The notes below the pieces were generated by a model. That model had not been told where the DNA came from and did no database searches. It saw nothing but the letters and a program-made list of their open reading frames with translations. Source: Actinomadura sp. 7K507 (GTDB taxonomy: Bacteria; Actinomycetota; Actinomycetes; Streptosporangiales; Streptosporangiaceae). Taken from it: 64,000 nucleotides of DNA. Below, one piece after another: positions 33,873-41,584 of the stretch. The stretch spans positions 1-64,000 of the forward strand of contig NZ_SMKK01000014.1 of NCBI RefSeq assembly GCF_004348425.1, given 5' to 3'. Position 1 is the first letter of the stretch. Every line of letters starts with the position of its first letter. Made by a program: the position numbers and the translations under genes.

Positions 33873-34117
33873 GATTTTCTCCTTCTTCTGGGTCGGTTTC
33901 CCCGCCGCACACCTTGTGCGGCCGGGACGCCGCGATAGGCCCACCCGGAAGATCCAGAACAACAAAAATGCGCCTGAGGACGAACCCGCAGGCGCACAAG
34001 AATGTCTATGGGAACCGCAACTACCAACAGAGTACCACACGAGCCGGCGGGAGGAATTTTGCCATCACCTGCTGGACAGACTCCCCAGACTGCTCAGATA
34101 GGCGCATACTGGGAGTG

Positions 34118-34345
34118 ATGAAACCCACCGGACCCGCCAGGCGTAGACACCTGCCCACCAGCCCCTTCAAGCCACCGGCCGCGGCCCCGCCCGCCAAGGA
34201 GTTCGCACTCCAGGACCAGGTCACCCACGACAAGTACGGCCTCGGACGCGTCCTGGAGGTCCAGGACGGCCACGCCGTCCTGGTCGACTTCGGGACACGC
34301 ACCGTCAGGATTCCCGCCCCCTACACGAAACTCTTCAAGCTCTGA
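34118..34345 (+). CDS. Small conserved hypothetical protein
   Basis: 75 residues. A Pro/Ala-rich, basic N-terminal third precedes a compact beta-rich end: QDQVTHDKYGLGRVLEVQDG then HAVLVDFGTRTVRIPAPYTK. The second half has the look of a small KOW/SH3-like barrel, such as the N-terminus of CarD-type proteins, but is too short for the full domain. GGGAG precedes the ATG at 34118. Similar small proteins are common in Streptomyces and relatives. Confidence 0.7.
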   Translation: MKPTGPARRRHLPTSPFKPPAAAPPAKEFALQDQVTHDKYGLGRVLEVQDGHAVLVDFGTRTVRIPAPYTKLFKL

Positions 34346-34419
34346 GCTTCCGCTCGGAACCGGCACGGCAGCGCCTCACATCCCGGAATCGGGCGGGCGC
34401 CGCGAGCCGGAAGACCCCA

Positions 34420-34446
34420 CCCAGGCCCGGGACACGCCGGCCTGGG
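34420..34446. terminator. Bidirectional hairpin between convergent genes
   Basis: CCCAGGCC (34420-34427) pairs with GGCCTGGG (34439-34446) across an 11-nt loop. It lies between the 75-residue gene and the GAF-domain gene and can serve both strands. Confidence 0.65.
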
Positions 34447-34459
34447 CGGTCGAACTCCG

Positions 34460-35002
34460 TCATTCCCGCCCGGTCGCCTCACGTTCGCGTGGGCCGAGGG
34501 GGCGGAGATCGCGGACGATGTGCGCGCCGTCGGCGGCGGGATCCGCCGAGGCGGTCGCGCGGACGCCTTCGGCCAGCTCGATCAGCCGGGCGGACATGTC
34601 AGCGAAAAGAAGCAACTGGCGGGCGGTGCGCGGGTTGAACGGCTCCGCGCCCGGACGCCCCAGGACGGCGAGCACCCCGCGGGTGCCCTCACCTGTCTCC
34701 AGCGGCAGGATCAGGATCGGGCCGGCCGGCAGGACGCTGAGCGTCTGGTCGGCGGCGATCCGCGCGGACAGGGCCCGGCGGGTGCTGAACGCGCGGCCGA
34801 GCATCGATCGCCCGCGCCGCACCGTCAGCCCGCGGATCCTGTCGCCGTCAGCGCCGACGGCGACATCGATCCGGAGCATGTTGGGGTCCTCCGCGGGCAG
34901 GGCGATGAACGCCAGCGGGACGTGCGCCATCGCGCGCGCGTGCACTGCCACGAGGTTCAGCAGGCCGGGCAGGCCGGTACCGTCCAGGACCGCGGTCATC
35001 AC
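34460..35002 (-). CDS. GAF-domain protein
   Basis: 180 residues. A GAF-like fold runs from about residue 10 to 150: LPGLLNLVAVHARAMAHVPL, FIALPAEDPNMLRIDVAVGA, PILILPLETGEGTRGVLAVL, and the final helix ARQLLLFADMSARLIELAEG. The motifs are those of the GAF domains of actinobacterial histidine kinases and phosphatases, but no catalytic domain follows. Coding-like sequence continues upstream of the GTG/ATG at 35002/34999 in frame with no better start, so the gene may be 5-prime truncated or use a rare codon. It follows the STAS gene and may act with it in a sigma-factor partner-switching system. Confidence 0.6.
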   Translation of the reverse strand: MMTAVLDGTGLPGLLNLVAVHARAMAHVPLAFIALPAEDPNMLRIDVAVGADGDRIRGLTVRRGRSMLGRAFSTRRALSARIAADQTLSVLPAGPILILPLETGEGTRGVLAVLGRPGAEPFNPRTARQLLLFADMSARLIELAEGVRATASADPAADGAHIVRDLRPLGPREREATGRE

Positions 35003-35127
35003 CTCGGACGACGCGGCGAACCGCCGGTGGTCGTCCGAGGCGTGGACGGCTCCCGGCGGACCCCAGTGGACGGGCGCCGGATCGTCGCCGCCGCCTCCAA
35101 AGTCCGGCCCCTCGGGGCCTCGCGCGG

Positions 35128-35520
35128 TCAGGCCGCGGCCGATCGGATGCCGGGACGGCCGAGCCGCGCGGCGGTGACGGTGGGGTGGACCGTGAAGACA
35201 CGGGACAGGCCGGTGACGCGCAGCAGCCTGTTCAGCTGCGGGCGCGGCCCGGCGAGGACCAGGGTGACGCCCCTGGGCTGCGTCCGCCGGCGTGCGCCGA
35301 CGAGCAGGGCCAGGCCGGACGCGTCGCAGAAGGTCACGCCCGACAGGTCGATGACCACGTGCGGTCCGGTGTCGCGCAGCGCGGCGTTCAGGCGCTCGCG
35401 CAGCGACGGCGTCGTTGCGATGTCGAGTTCGCCGCTGATGGCGACGATGGTGTGTTCCCCGAGCCTCTCGCGGCTCAGGCCCGCCTCGGACAAGGCCGAG
35501 GCGGAAACGTCGGTGGGCAT
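35128..35520 (-). CDS. STAS-domain anti-sigma factor antagonist
   Basis: 130 residues. The fold is AISGELDIATTPSLRERLNA, then HVVIDLSGVTFCDASGLALL with the phosphorylatable serine in DASG, then VTLVLAGPRPQLNRLLRVTG. Such proteins free a sigma factor by binding a kinase/anti-sigma such as the HATPase protein encoded at 3130-3525, although that gene is 32 kb away and not proven as a partner. ATG at 35520, MPTDVSASALSEAG. The neighbouring GAF protein may be a sensor. Confidence 0.88.
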   Translation of the reverse strand: MPTDVSASALSEAGLSRERLGEHTIVAISGELDIATTPSLRERLNAALRDTGPHVVIDLSGVTFCDASGLALLVGARRRTQPRGVTLVLAGPRPQLNRLLRVTGLSRVFTVHPTVTAARLGRPGIRSAAA

Positions 35521-35834
35521 GCTGGATCTCCGATCCGGAGTCAATGAGTGCCGTTCACGGGCGAAGCCTGTCCCGGACGGTGGCGCGTACCTCACCCCGG
35601 GCCGTCAGCCCGTGGTGAAGAACGCGCAGGCGGCGGACGTCCAGGAGGGCTGGTGTTGCGGCGTCATGGGCGCCGGACCTGTCTGGGCCCCCGAAGGAGA
35701 CCGAGTATCGGGAAAGCAGGGGGACGCGGGCTTGGTCACTCGCGTCGAGAACCCTTGCTCAACCCAAGCTTACGCCCTCCTACCCCATCGCGCGGCTCGG
35801 CTCGGCACGGGGGGGTGGCGACCGGCCGGAGGCG
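35521..35834. other. Intergenic stretch, 314 nt
   Basis: Between the STAS gene and the end of the response regulator gene, both on the minus strand. I see no reliable gene, hairpin or promoter pair. A plus-strand frame at 35548-35838 is unusually Arg/Gly/Pro-rich and lacks a ribosome binding site; I do not call it. Confidence 0.4.
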
Positions 35835-36485
35835 CTAGCGGTCCAGCAGGCCGTGGTGGAGGGCCTTGAGGACGGCGCGGGTGCGGTCTCGGACGCCGAG
35901 CTTGGCCAGGAGGCTGGACACGTGGTTCTTCACGGTGCCCTCGGCCAGGTGCAGGGCTTCGGCTATCTCGCGGTTGGCGTAGCCGCCGGCCAGCAGGCGC
36001 AGGACGTCCTGTTCCCGGTCGGTGAGCGGCTGGGGCGGGAGGTCCTGGATCTCGTCCGGGTCGGGGAGCCGCCTGGTGGCCTGGAGCAGGCGCTCGGTCA
36101 GGGCGGGCTGGACGAGCGTGCCGCCGTCCGCGAGCGTGCGGATGGCGCCGACGACCTGGTCGAGGGTGACGTCCTTGAGCAGGTAGCCGGACGCGCCGGC
36201 GCGCAGGGCCCGCAGCACCAGTTCGTCGTCGTCGAACGTGGTCAGGACGAGGGTGGGGACGGTGATGCCGCGCTCCCGCATGGCGACGAGGGTGGCGATG
36301 CCGTCCCGGCGGGGCATGCGGAGGTCCAGGAGGAGGACGTCCGGGGGGTCGGATTCCAGGATCGCCAGTGCCTCGTCGCCGTCGCCGGCCTCCGCGGTGA
36401 CGGTCACCTCGGCGGACAGCTCCAGCAGGTGCCGGATCCCCTGGCGCACGAGCGTCTGGTCGTCGGCGACGCCTACGCGGATCAC
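35835..36485 (-). CDS. NarL/LuxR-family response regulator
   Basis: 216 residues. Receiver domain 1-120 with phospho-acceptor Asp54 (LLLDLRMPRRDG), conserved Thr and Lys in VLTTFDDD and GYLLKD, and a LuxR-type helix-turn-helix at about 150-215 (LTDREQDVLRLLAGGYANRE, IAEALHLAEGTVKNHVSSLL). It overlaps its sensor kinase gene by 4 nt. The divergent ABC exporter operon at 37735 is its likely target, as in many actinomycetes. Confidence 0.95.
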   Translation of the reverse strand: MIRVGVADDQTLVRQGIRHLLELSAEVTVTAEAGDGDEALAILESDPPDVLLLDLRMPRRDGIATLVAMRERGITVPTLVLTTFDDDELVLRALRAGASGYLLKDVTLDQVVGAIRTLADGGTLVQPALTERLLQATRRLPDPDEIQDLPPQPLTDREQDVLRLLAGGYANREIAEALHLAEGTVKNHVSSLLAKLGVRDRTRAVLKALHHGLLDR

Positions 36486-37642
36486 GGAGCCGGGACCTTG
36501 GCGTTGACCGTGAAGCCGGACCGGGTGTCGAACGAGACCGCGCCGTCAAGTTGCGCGATGCGTTCCCTCACGCCGGTCAGGCCGTTGCCGAGGCGCAGGA
36601 CCGAGGTGCCGTGGCCGTCGTCGCGTGCGGTGAGGACGATCTCCCCGTCGCCGGCCTGGGCGACGTCGATCCACAGGTTCCCGGCGCCGGAGTGGCGGAT
36701 GGTGTTCGTGACGACCTCCTGCACGCAGCGGATCAGCGCGGCCGTGCACGCCTCGTCCGGTTCGGCGGAGTCGTCGACGCTCAGGTGGACGCGCGGGTGC
36801 GGCAGATCCGCGACGATCTCCGTGAGCGCCTGGCGGAGGGGCGGGGTGCGGGCGCGGAGTTCGCCGACGGCCGAGCGCACGTCGCCGAGCAGGTCCCTGG
36901 CGAGCCCGCGGGCGCGTTCCACGTGCCCGTCGGCGGGCGGCGTGCTGTGGTGTGCGGCGACCTCCAGTTCGAGGACGAGCGCGGTGAGCTGATGGCCGAG
37001 GAGGTCGTGCAGTTCGCGGGATATGCGCAGCCGCTCGGCGGACCGGCTCGACTCGGCCAGCAGCGCGGTGGCGGCGCGTAGTTCGGTGTTGGCCACGGCC
37101 AGGCGCTCGCGGGCGGCGGCCTCCCGCTGCTCGCTGCGCACCGCCCACACCGTGCAGATCTGCAGCATCGCGTAGATCAACGCGGTCAGCGTCACGTCCA
37201 GGATCGAGCCGTCCCGCAGCAGCGGCGCCGCGCCGGCCGTCGCGCTGTTCAGCGCGAGCACCGCGATGACGATGCGCATCGACGTCAGGTGCGCGAGGAG
37301 CGCGGTGGCGAACACGAGCAGGATGGGGAGCCAGCCGAAGCCCGGGGCCAGCAGCACCGCCGCGGGCCCGGCCGCCACGAGTCCGATCAGGGGGAGGCGG
37401 CCACTGCGCCCCGGCACGACGTCCACCATCGCCAGCGTGAACAGCGCGAGGAACCCCAGGTAGCAGGACCACCACACCCAGTCCGGCCCGAGCGTGAGGT
37501 CCTCGTCGATGAACAAGACCGGCGCCCCGACCACCAGGCACACCGCCACCGCGCTCGCCGCACCCCAGATTTCGAGATGGGATCTGGCCATGTCCCGAAG
37601 CATACGGGCGGCGCGGCGGGGGCCGACCGTGCCGGAAGTCAT
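36482..37642 (-). CDS. Sensor histidine kinase (HisKA_3 type)
   Basis: 386 residues. Four to six membrane helices occupy residues 25-165, with no large outer sensor loop. A coiled-coil linker follows, then the dimerisation motif ISRELHDLLGHQLTALVLEL with His212, and an ATPase domain with VTNTIRHSGAG (N-box), DDGHG (G1) and GNGLTGVRERI (G2). It phosphorylates the downstream regulator, to which it is coupled by a 4-nt overlap. Kinases without an outer loop often sense membrane stress or antibiotics. The ATG at 37642 is used; later ATGs at 37603 and 37588 are possible. Confidence 0.93.
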   Translation of the reverse strand: MTSGTVGPRRAARMLRDMARSHLEIWGAASAVAVCLVVGAPVLFIDEDLTLGPDWVWWSCYLGFLALFTLAMVDVVPGRSGRLPLIGLVAAGPAAVLLAPGFGWLPILLVFATALLAHLTSMRIVIAVLALNSATAGAAPLLRDGSILDVTLTALIYAMLQICTVWAVRSEQREAAARERLAVANTELRAATALLAESSRSAERLRISRELHDLLGHQLTALVLELEVAAHHSTPPADGHVERARGLARDLLGDVRSAVGELRARTPPLRQALTEIVADLPHPRVHLSVDDSAEPDEACTAALIRCVQEVVTNTIRHSGAGNLWIDVAQAGDGEIVLTARDDGHGTSVLRLGNGLTGVRERIAQLDGAVSFDTRSGFTVNAKVPAP

Positions 37643-37734
37643 GGGCGCGGGTCGTGACCTCCGGCACGCGCGGCCGGGGGTGCCGCCCGCCTAGCGTTCT
37701 GACCTGCTGTTACAGAGGGGGAAGGGATGTGGCG

Positions 37735-38682
37735 ATGCCGGTAGTGGAGGTCGAGGGACTGTGCAAGCGGTACGGCGGGACGGTCGCCGTGGACGATGTG
37801 TCCTTCACCGTGGACGAGGGTGAGATATTCGGGATCATCGGCCCGAACGGCGCCGGCAAGACGAGCATCGTGGAGTGCGTCGAGGGGCTGCGGCGGCCCG
37901 ACCGGGGCCGGATCAGCGTGCTGGGCCTGGATCCGCAGCGCGACCGTGCGCGGCTCAGGCAGGTGCTGGGCGCGCAGTTGCAGAAGGAGGCCCTGCCGGA
38001 GAAGCTGCGGGTCGGCGAGGCGATCGAGCTGTACCGGTCGTTCTATCCCGACGGCGCCGATCCGGACCGGCTGCTGGAGGAGCTGGGGCTGGCGGGCAAG
38101 CGCGACACGGCGTACGACAGGCTGTCGGGCGGCCAGGCGCAGCGGCTGTCGGTCGCGCTGGCGCTGATCGGCAGGCCGCGGGTCGCGGTGCTCGACGAGC
38201 TGACCACCGGCCTCGACCCGCAGGCGCGCCAGGGCACCTGGGAGCTCATCGAGCAGATCCGCGACACCGGCGTGACCGTGCTGCTCGTCACGCATTTCAT
38301 GGCCGAGGCCCAGCGATTGTGCGACCGCATCGCGGTCCTCGACCGGGGCCGGCTCGCCGCGCTGGACACGCCGGGCGGGCTGATCGCGCGGCTGGACGCT
38401 CCGCAGCGCGTCCGGTTCCGGGTGGCCGCACCGTTCGACGCGACGCTGCTGGCCGGGCTCGACGGCGTCGGTGAGGTGCGCACCGAACGAGGCGAGACCG
38501 TGGTCACCGGAACCGGGAACCTGCTGCACACGGTGAGTTCGGCGCTGGTGCGGCACGGCGTCGTCGCCACCGAGACGAGGCTCGAACACGCCACGCTCGA
38601 CGACGCGTTCCTCGCCCTGACGGGCCGGGGGGCGCGCGAGGACGGGGCCGTCCGGCCGCGCGGCGAGAGGGAGGCGGGATGA
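37735..38682 (+). CDS. ABC transporter ATP-binding protein (drug/antibiotic exporter type)
   Basis: 315 residues. Walker A is IGPNGAGKTS, signature YDRLSGGQAQRLSVALALIG, Walker B VAVLDELTTGLDP and H-loop LVTHFMAEA. A C-terminal 90-residue extension (FRVAAPFDATLLAGLDGVGE) is typical of DrrA-like exporter ATPases. The start MPVVEVEGLCKRYGGT at 37735 is preferred. It overlaps the permease gene by 4 nt. The divergent two-component system probably controls it. Confidence 0.93.
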   Translation: MPVVEVEGLCKRYGGTVAVDDVSFTVDEGEIFGIIGPNGAGKTSIVECVEGLRRPDRGRISVLGLDPQRDRARLRQVLGAQLQKEALPEKLRVGEAIELYRSFYPDGADPDRLLEELGLAGKRDTAYDRLSGGQAQRLSVALALIGRPRVAVLDELTTGLDPQARQGTWELIEQIRDTGVTVLLVTHFMAEAQRLCDRIAVLDRGRLAALDTPGGLIARLDAPQRVRFRVAAPFDATLLAGLDGVGEVRTERGETVVTGTGNLLHTVSSALVRHGVVATETRLEHATLDDAFLALTGRGAREDGAVRPRGEREAG

Positions 38683-39440
38683 CGGCGTACCGGCCCTCGG
38701 CGCGCTCGTGGGCGCTGCTCACCTGGACCGAGGCCAAACTGGTCGTCCGGGACACCCCAGGGCTGGTCATTCCGCTCGGCCTGCCCATGCTGATCATGGT
38801 GATGAACGGGCTGGGCTCCGACGGCCGGGGCGACGGGAAGTTCCGCGGGCTTCCCGCTCTGGACGCCTACGTCGTCCCGCTGACCATGGTGATGGTCGTG
38901 GCGATCATCGGCACGGTGAACATGCCGGCGGTGCTCGCGTCGTACCGCAAGGAGGGCGTGCTGCGGCGGCTGGGGGTCACCCCCGCGCATCCGGCGATGC
39001 TGCTGATCGCCCAGGTGCTGGCCAGCCTGGTGCAGGTGCTGGCCGGTGTGGCGCTGTCCCTGCTGGTGGCGCGGCTGGCCTTCGACGTGTCGATGCCCCG
39101 CGGCGCTTTCACGGCCGCCGGGGTGTTCTGCCTGGTGACGCTGGCGATGTACGCGCTCGGGATGGTGGTCGCGGCGATCGCGCCGTCCACGAACGCGGCC
39201 ATGGCCATCGGCCTGGTGGTGTTCTTCCTGATGATGGCCGTCGGCGGCGGGTTCGGGGCGCGCGAGAACCTGCCCGACGGGCTGGCCGCGTTCGGCGGGT
39301 ACCTGCCCTTCGGGGCGGGCGTCGAGGCGATGAGCGATGCCTGGATGGGCGTAGCGCCGGACCCGTCGCAGCTCGCGGTGCTCGCCGCGGTGATCGTCCT
39401 GGCCGGTGGTGCGGCGGCGAAGCTGTTCCGCTGGAGCTGA
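38679..39440 (+). CDS. ABC-2 type transporter permease
   Basis: 253 residues with six membrane helices. RSWALLTWTEAKLVVRDTPG at the N-terminus, SYRKEGVLRRLGVTPAHPAM (the conserved loop after helix 2) and the late PDGLAAFGGYLPFGAGVEAM are features of ABC-2 exporters. It forms the membrane part of the transporter with the preceding ATPase and is followed by a strong palindromic terminator. Confidence 0.92.
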   Translation: MTAYRPSARSWALLTWTEAKLVVRDTPGLVIPLGLPMLIMVMNGLGSDGRGDGKFRGLPALDAYVVPLTMVMVVAIIGTVNMPAVLASYRKEGVLRRLGVTPAHPAMLLIAQVLASLVQVLAGVALSLLVARLAFDVSMPRGAFTAAGVFCLVTLAMYALGMVVAAIAPSTNAAMAIGLVVFFLMMAVGGGFGARENLPDGLAAFGGYLPFGAGVEAMSDAWMGVAPDPSQLAVLAAVIVLAGGAAAKLFRWS

Positions 39441-39444
39441 CCGG

Positions 39445-39487
39445 GCCGGGGGACCGAGCCGGGGGACCGAGCCGGGGGACCGAGCCG
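39445..39487 (+). repeat. 13-nt tandem repeat before the terminator
   Basis: Three and a bit copies of GCCGGGGGACCGA at 39445, 39458 and 39471, between the ABC permease stop and the large palindrome. Probably a slippage-expanded repeat; no gene is involved. Confidence 0.7.
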
Positions 39488-39488
39488 G

Positions 39489-39524
39489 CGAGGCCGGGAG
39501 AGGAACGTTCCTCTCCCGGCCTCG
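39489..39524. terminator. Perfect 36-bp palindrome, bidirectional terminator
   Basis: Each arm is 18 nt with no loop base (centre AACGTT at 39504-39509). It lies between the converging ABC permease and betaine synthase genes, 49 and 26 nt from their stops. In RNA it would form a very stable hairpin with a few unpaired bases at the tip. Confidence 0.85.
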
Positions 39525-39549
39525 GCCATCCGTCCCGCCCTGTGCGGGC

Positions 39550-41172
39550 TCACGCTTTACAGCGGAAGATTCCCCACTTCAGGTGGCCGGACTCGCCACC
39601 GTGGACCCAGTTGCGCAGGCCCGACTTCATGTGTTCGAGGTAGTCGGCGCTGATCTGGCCGGAGAAGTCCGCCTCGCGCTCCTCGGTCTCCTTGAGGACC
39701 CTGCCGTAGTGCGTGGTGAGGTGCTCGGTCAGGTCCTCGAAGGTCGGCCGCATCCCGAGACGGGCGATCTCGCGCTGGTAGAAGCCGGGCGAACCCATCG
39801 TCTCGAGGTGGAGGCGGTCGAGGATGGGCTTCAGCGAGTCCCGGGGGCAGCCGTCGGCCGCCATCGGGTCGGTGAAGACGAAGTCCCCGCCCGGCTTGAG
39901 CACCCGGGCGATCTCTTCCAGGGCGCGGATCCGGTCGCCGCCGTGCAGCAGGGCGTCCTGCGACCACACGACGTTGAAGGTGTTGTCGTTGAACGGAAGG
40001 GACTCGAAGGAGCCGTCGACCACGTCGATGAGGTGGGCGAGTCCCTGCTCCTCGTTCATGGCGCGGTTGCGGTCGTTCTCGACCTCGCTGAGGTTGAGGC
40101 AGGTGACCTTGCAGCCGTACGTGCGGGCCAGTTCGCGGGCGGACCCGCCGTAGCCCGCGCCGAGGTCGATGACCTGCGAGTCCGGCGTCAGGTTCAGGCC
40201 GGAGGCCATCTGCTGGACGGTCCGGGCGCTGGCCGCGTCGATGGTGTCGTTCTCTTCGTAGATGCCGACGTGGATGTGCTGCCCGCCCCAGACGGAGTGG
40301 TAGAACGTGTCCGCGTCGCTTGAGTTGTAGTAGTCGCGGGCGGTGTTCACCGCCGTGGAGTAGCCGGTTGCCATGTCGTCTTCCCGGTACTGCTTCTCCG
40401 CCACGTGGATGAAGAAGTCGGGGTCGTCGTCGTTGTAGGTGTCCTGGAAGTCACCGTACGTGTCGATGCGCTGGAAGCCGACCTCGCGCATGAGCCGCCG
40501 CGTGTAGTTCTTGCGCAGCGGGTACATGTTGAGGGCGTACTCGCTGTTGTCCGGGAAGCGGTACCGGAACCGCGCGAGACCTTCGTCGACGTACTCCGGC
40601 TCGGCAACGACCTCCTCCCCGCAGTAGTAGTACGAGTGCTTGCTGGAGAAGCCGTTGTCCAGGATGGAGTCGTAGTTGCGCTGGTCGATGATGAGCACAC
40701 CATCGTGCTTGAGCATGGCGTAGAACTCCGCCAGGGCCTTACGCCGGTCGCGTTCCGAGAACAGGTGGGTGAACGAGTTGCCCAGGCAGATGATCGCGTC
40801 GAACTCGCCGTGGACGTCCCTGTTCAGGAAACGCCAGTCGGCGCACACCACGCGCAGGATGTGGCCGCCGAACGTGTAGCCGTTCTGGAAGGCCTTGCGG
40901 AGCATCTCCGGGCTGCCGTCGGCACTGACGGTCTCGAAGCCCTCCTGGAGAAGCCGGACCGAGTGGAACCCGGTCCCGGTGGCGACGTCGAGTACCTTCT
41001 TGACCCCTCGTTCTCTGAGCTGGTCGACGAAGAAGCTGCCTTCGCTCTCGTAGCGCCGCTTCCAGTCGATGAGTTCGTCCCACTTCTCCACGAAGCTCTG
41101 GACGTACTCTTCGGTGTAGTGATCGGTGTCGCGAACCTCGGTCGGATTTTCCCCGAACTCTTGGCGCTGAAT
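39550..41172 (-). CDS. Fused glycine/sarcosine and dimethylglycine N-methyltransferase (betaine synthesis)
   Basis: About 540 residues. The first half is a glycine/sarcosine methyltransferase (KKVLDVATGTGFHSVRLLQE, AIICLGNSFTHLFSERDRRK, RNYDSILDNGFSSKHSYYYC) and the second a sarcosine/dimethylglycine methyltransferase (DLGAGYGGSARELARTYGCK, VVWSQDALLHGGDRIRALEE). Together they methylate glycine three times with SAM to make the osmoprotectant betaine. A GTG at 41091 is possible, but the conserved N-terminus (QEFGENPTEVRDTDHYTEEY) extends upstream to an ATT at 41170-41172, with AGGAGG 7 nt before it and no ATG, GTG or TTG in between that keeps it whole. A rare ATT start is therefore likely. The gene stands alone. 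Confidence 0.93.
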   Translation of the reverse strand: MQRQEFGENPTEVRDTDHYTEEYVQSFVEKWDELIDWKRRYESEGSFFVDQLRERGVKKVLDVATGTGFHSVRLLQEGFETVSADGSPEMLRKAFQNGYTFGGHILRVVCADWRFLNRDVHGEFDAIICLGNSFTHLFSERDRRKALAEFYAMLKHDGVLIIDQRNYDSILDNGFSSKHSYYYCGEEVVAEPEYVDEGLARFRYRFPDNSEYALNMYPLRKNYTRRLMREVGFQRIDTYGDFQDTYNDDDPDFFIHVAEKQYREDDMATGYSTAVNTARDYYNSSDADTFYHSVWGGQHIHVGIYEENDTIDAASARTVQQMASGLNLTPDSQVIDLGAGYGGSARELARTYGCKVTCLNLSEVENDRNRAMNEEQGLAHLIDVVDGSFESLPFNDNTFNVVWSQDALLHGGDRIRALEEIARVLKPGGDFVFTDPMAADGCPRDSLKPILDRLHLETMGSPGFYQREIARLGMRPTFEDLTEHLTTHYGRVLKETEEREADFSGQISADYLEHMKSGLRNWVHGGESGHLKWGIFRCKA

Positions 41173-41255
41173 CGGACTTCCTCCTGTGGACGTGCTGCTG
41201 GTGACGGTGCGCGGCCCGCAAGGGACGCACGGTGGTCACCATTGGTCGGTCGATG

Positions 41256-41272
41256 CGTCACATAGTGTGACG
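41256..41272 (-). promoter_or_regulatory. 7-3-7 inverted repeat upstream of betaine synthase
   Basis: CGTCACA-TAG-TGTGACG, perfect. About 85 nt upstream of the methyltransferase start. Its length and symmetry fit a dimeric repressor or activator site, perhaps for osmotic control. Confidence 0.55.
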
Positions 41273-41366
41273 AACTAGTGCGGACAGGACGGACAGGACG
41301 AACGTTAGCCCTGCGCACGGCCAGAAATAAGGGGTCCCTGCGGTAGTTCTTGCTAACACGCGCTGT

Positions 41367-41386
41367 GATCAAACCCACGTTTGATC
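41367..41386. promoter_or_regulatory. 8-4-8 inverted repeat in the divergent region
   Basis: GATCAAAC-CCAC-GTTTGATC, perfect. About midway between the two divergent genes, so it could act on either. Confidence 0.5.
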
Positions 41387-41528
41387 GTGACCGTTAGGGC
41401 CTCCGGCGCTCTCGGAGGCGCCAAAAGCGCTGTTCAAAGCGCTGTCCCGCCGGGCCTCGCGCCGTCGATTCGCCACCCGGCGTGGGTCGCGTCCCGAAGC
41501 AGGGGGTCCGTCCCGATCCACCGTTAAC

Positions 41529-41553
41529 TTGCAAGTATGTTGCATTTGCGCAA
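41529..41553 (+). promoter_or_regulatory. Nur-like operator before the importer operon
   Basis: TTGCAA-N5-TTGCAT at 41529-41545, followed by the overlapping palindrome TTGCGCAA at 41546-41553. The GCAA-N5-TTGC arrangement resembles the binding site I recall for the nickel regulator Nur of Streptomyces. It lies 32-56 nt before the GTG of the binding-protein gene. Confidence 0.5.
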
Positions 41554-41584
41554 TAAGTGCGTTGAGTGGTTCTCGGGGTAAGGG

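Larger units (their letters stand above)
41173..41584. other. Divergent promoter region, 412 nt
   Basis: Serves the betaine synthase (minus) and the peptide/nickel-type importer (plus). It holds three inverted repeats listed separately (41256-41272, 41367-41386, 41529-41553), a 6-bp GC stem at 41400-41418 (CCTCCG and CGGAGG) and a directly repeated AAGCGCTGT at about 41424 and 41436. No small gene is evident. Confidence 0.6.

Noticed and set aside
35548-35838. Plus-strand 96-codon frame
   Set aside because: Arg/Gly/Pro-rich, no ribosome binding site, runs into the response regulator gene antisense.
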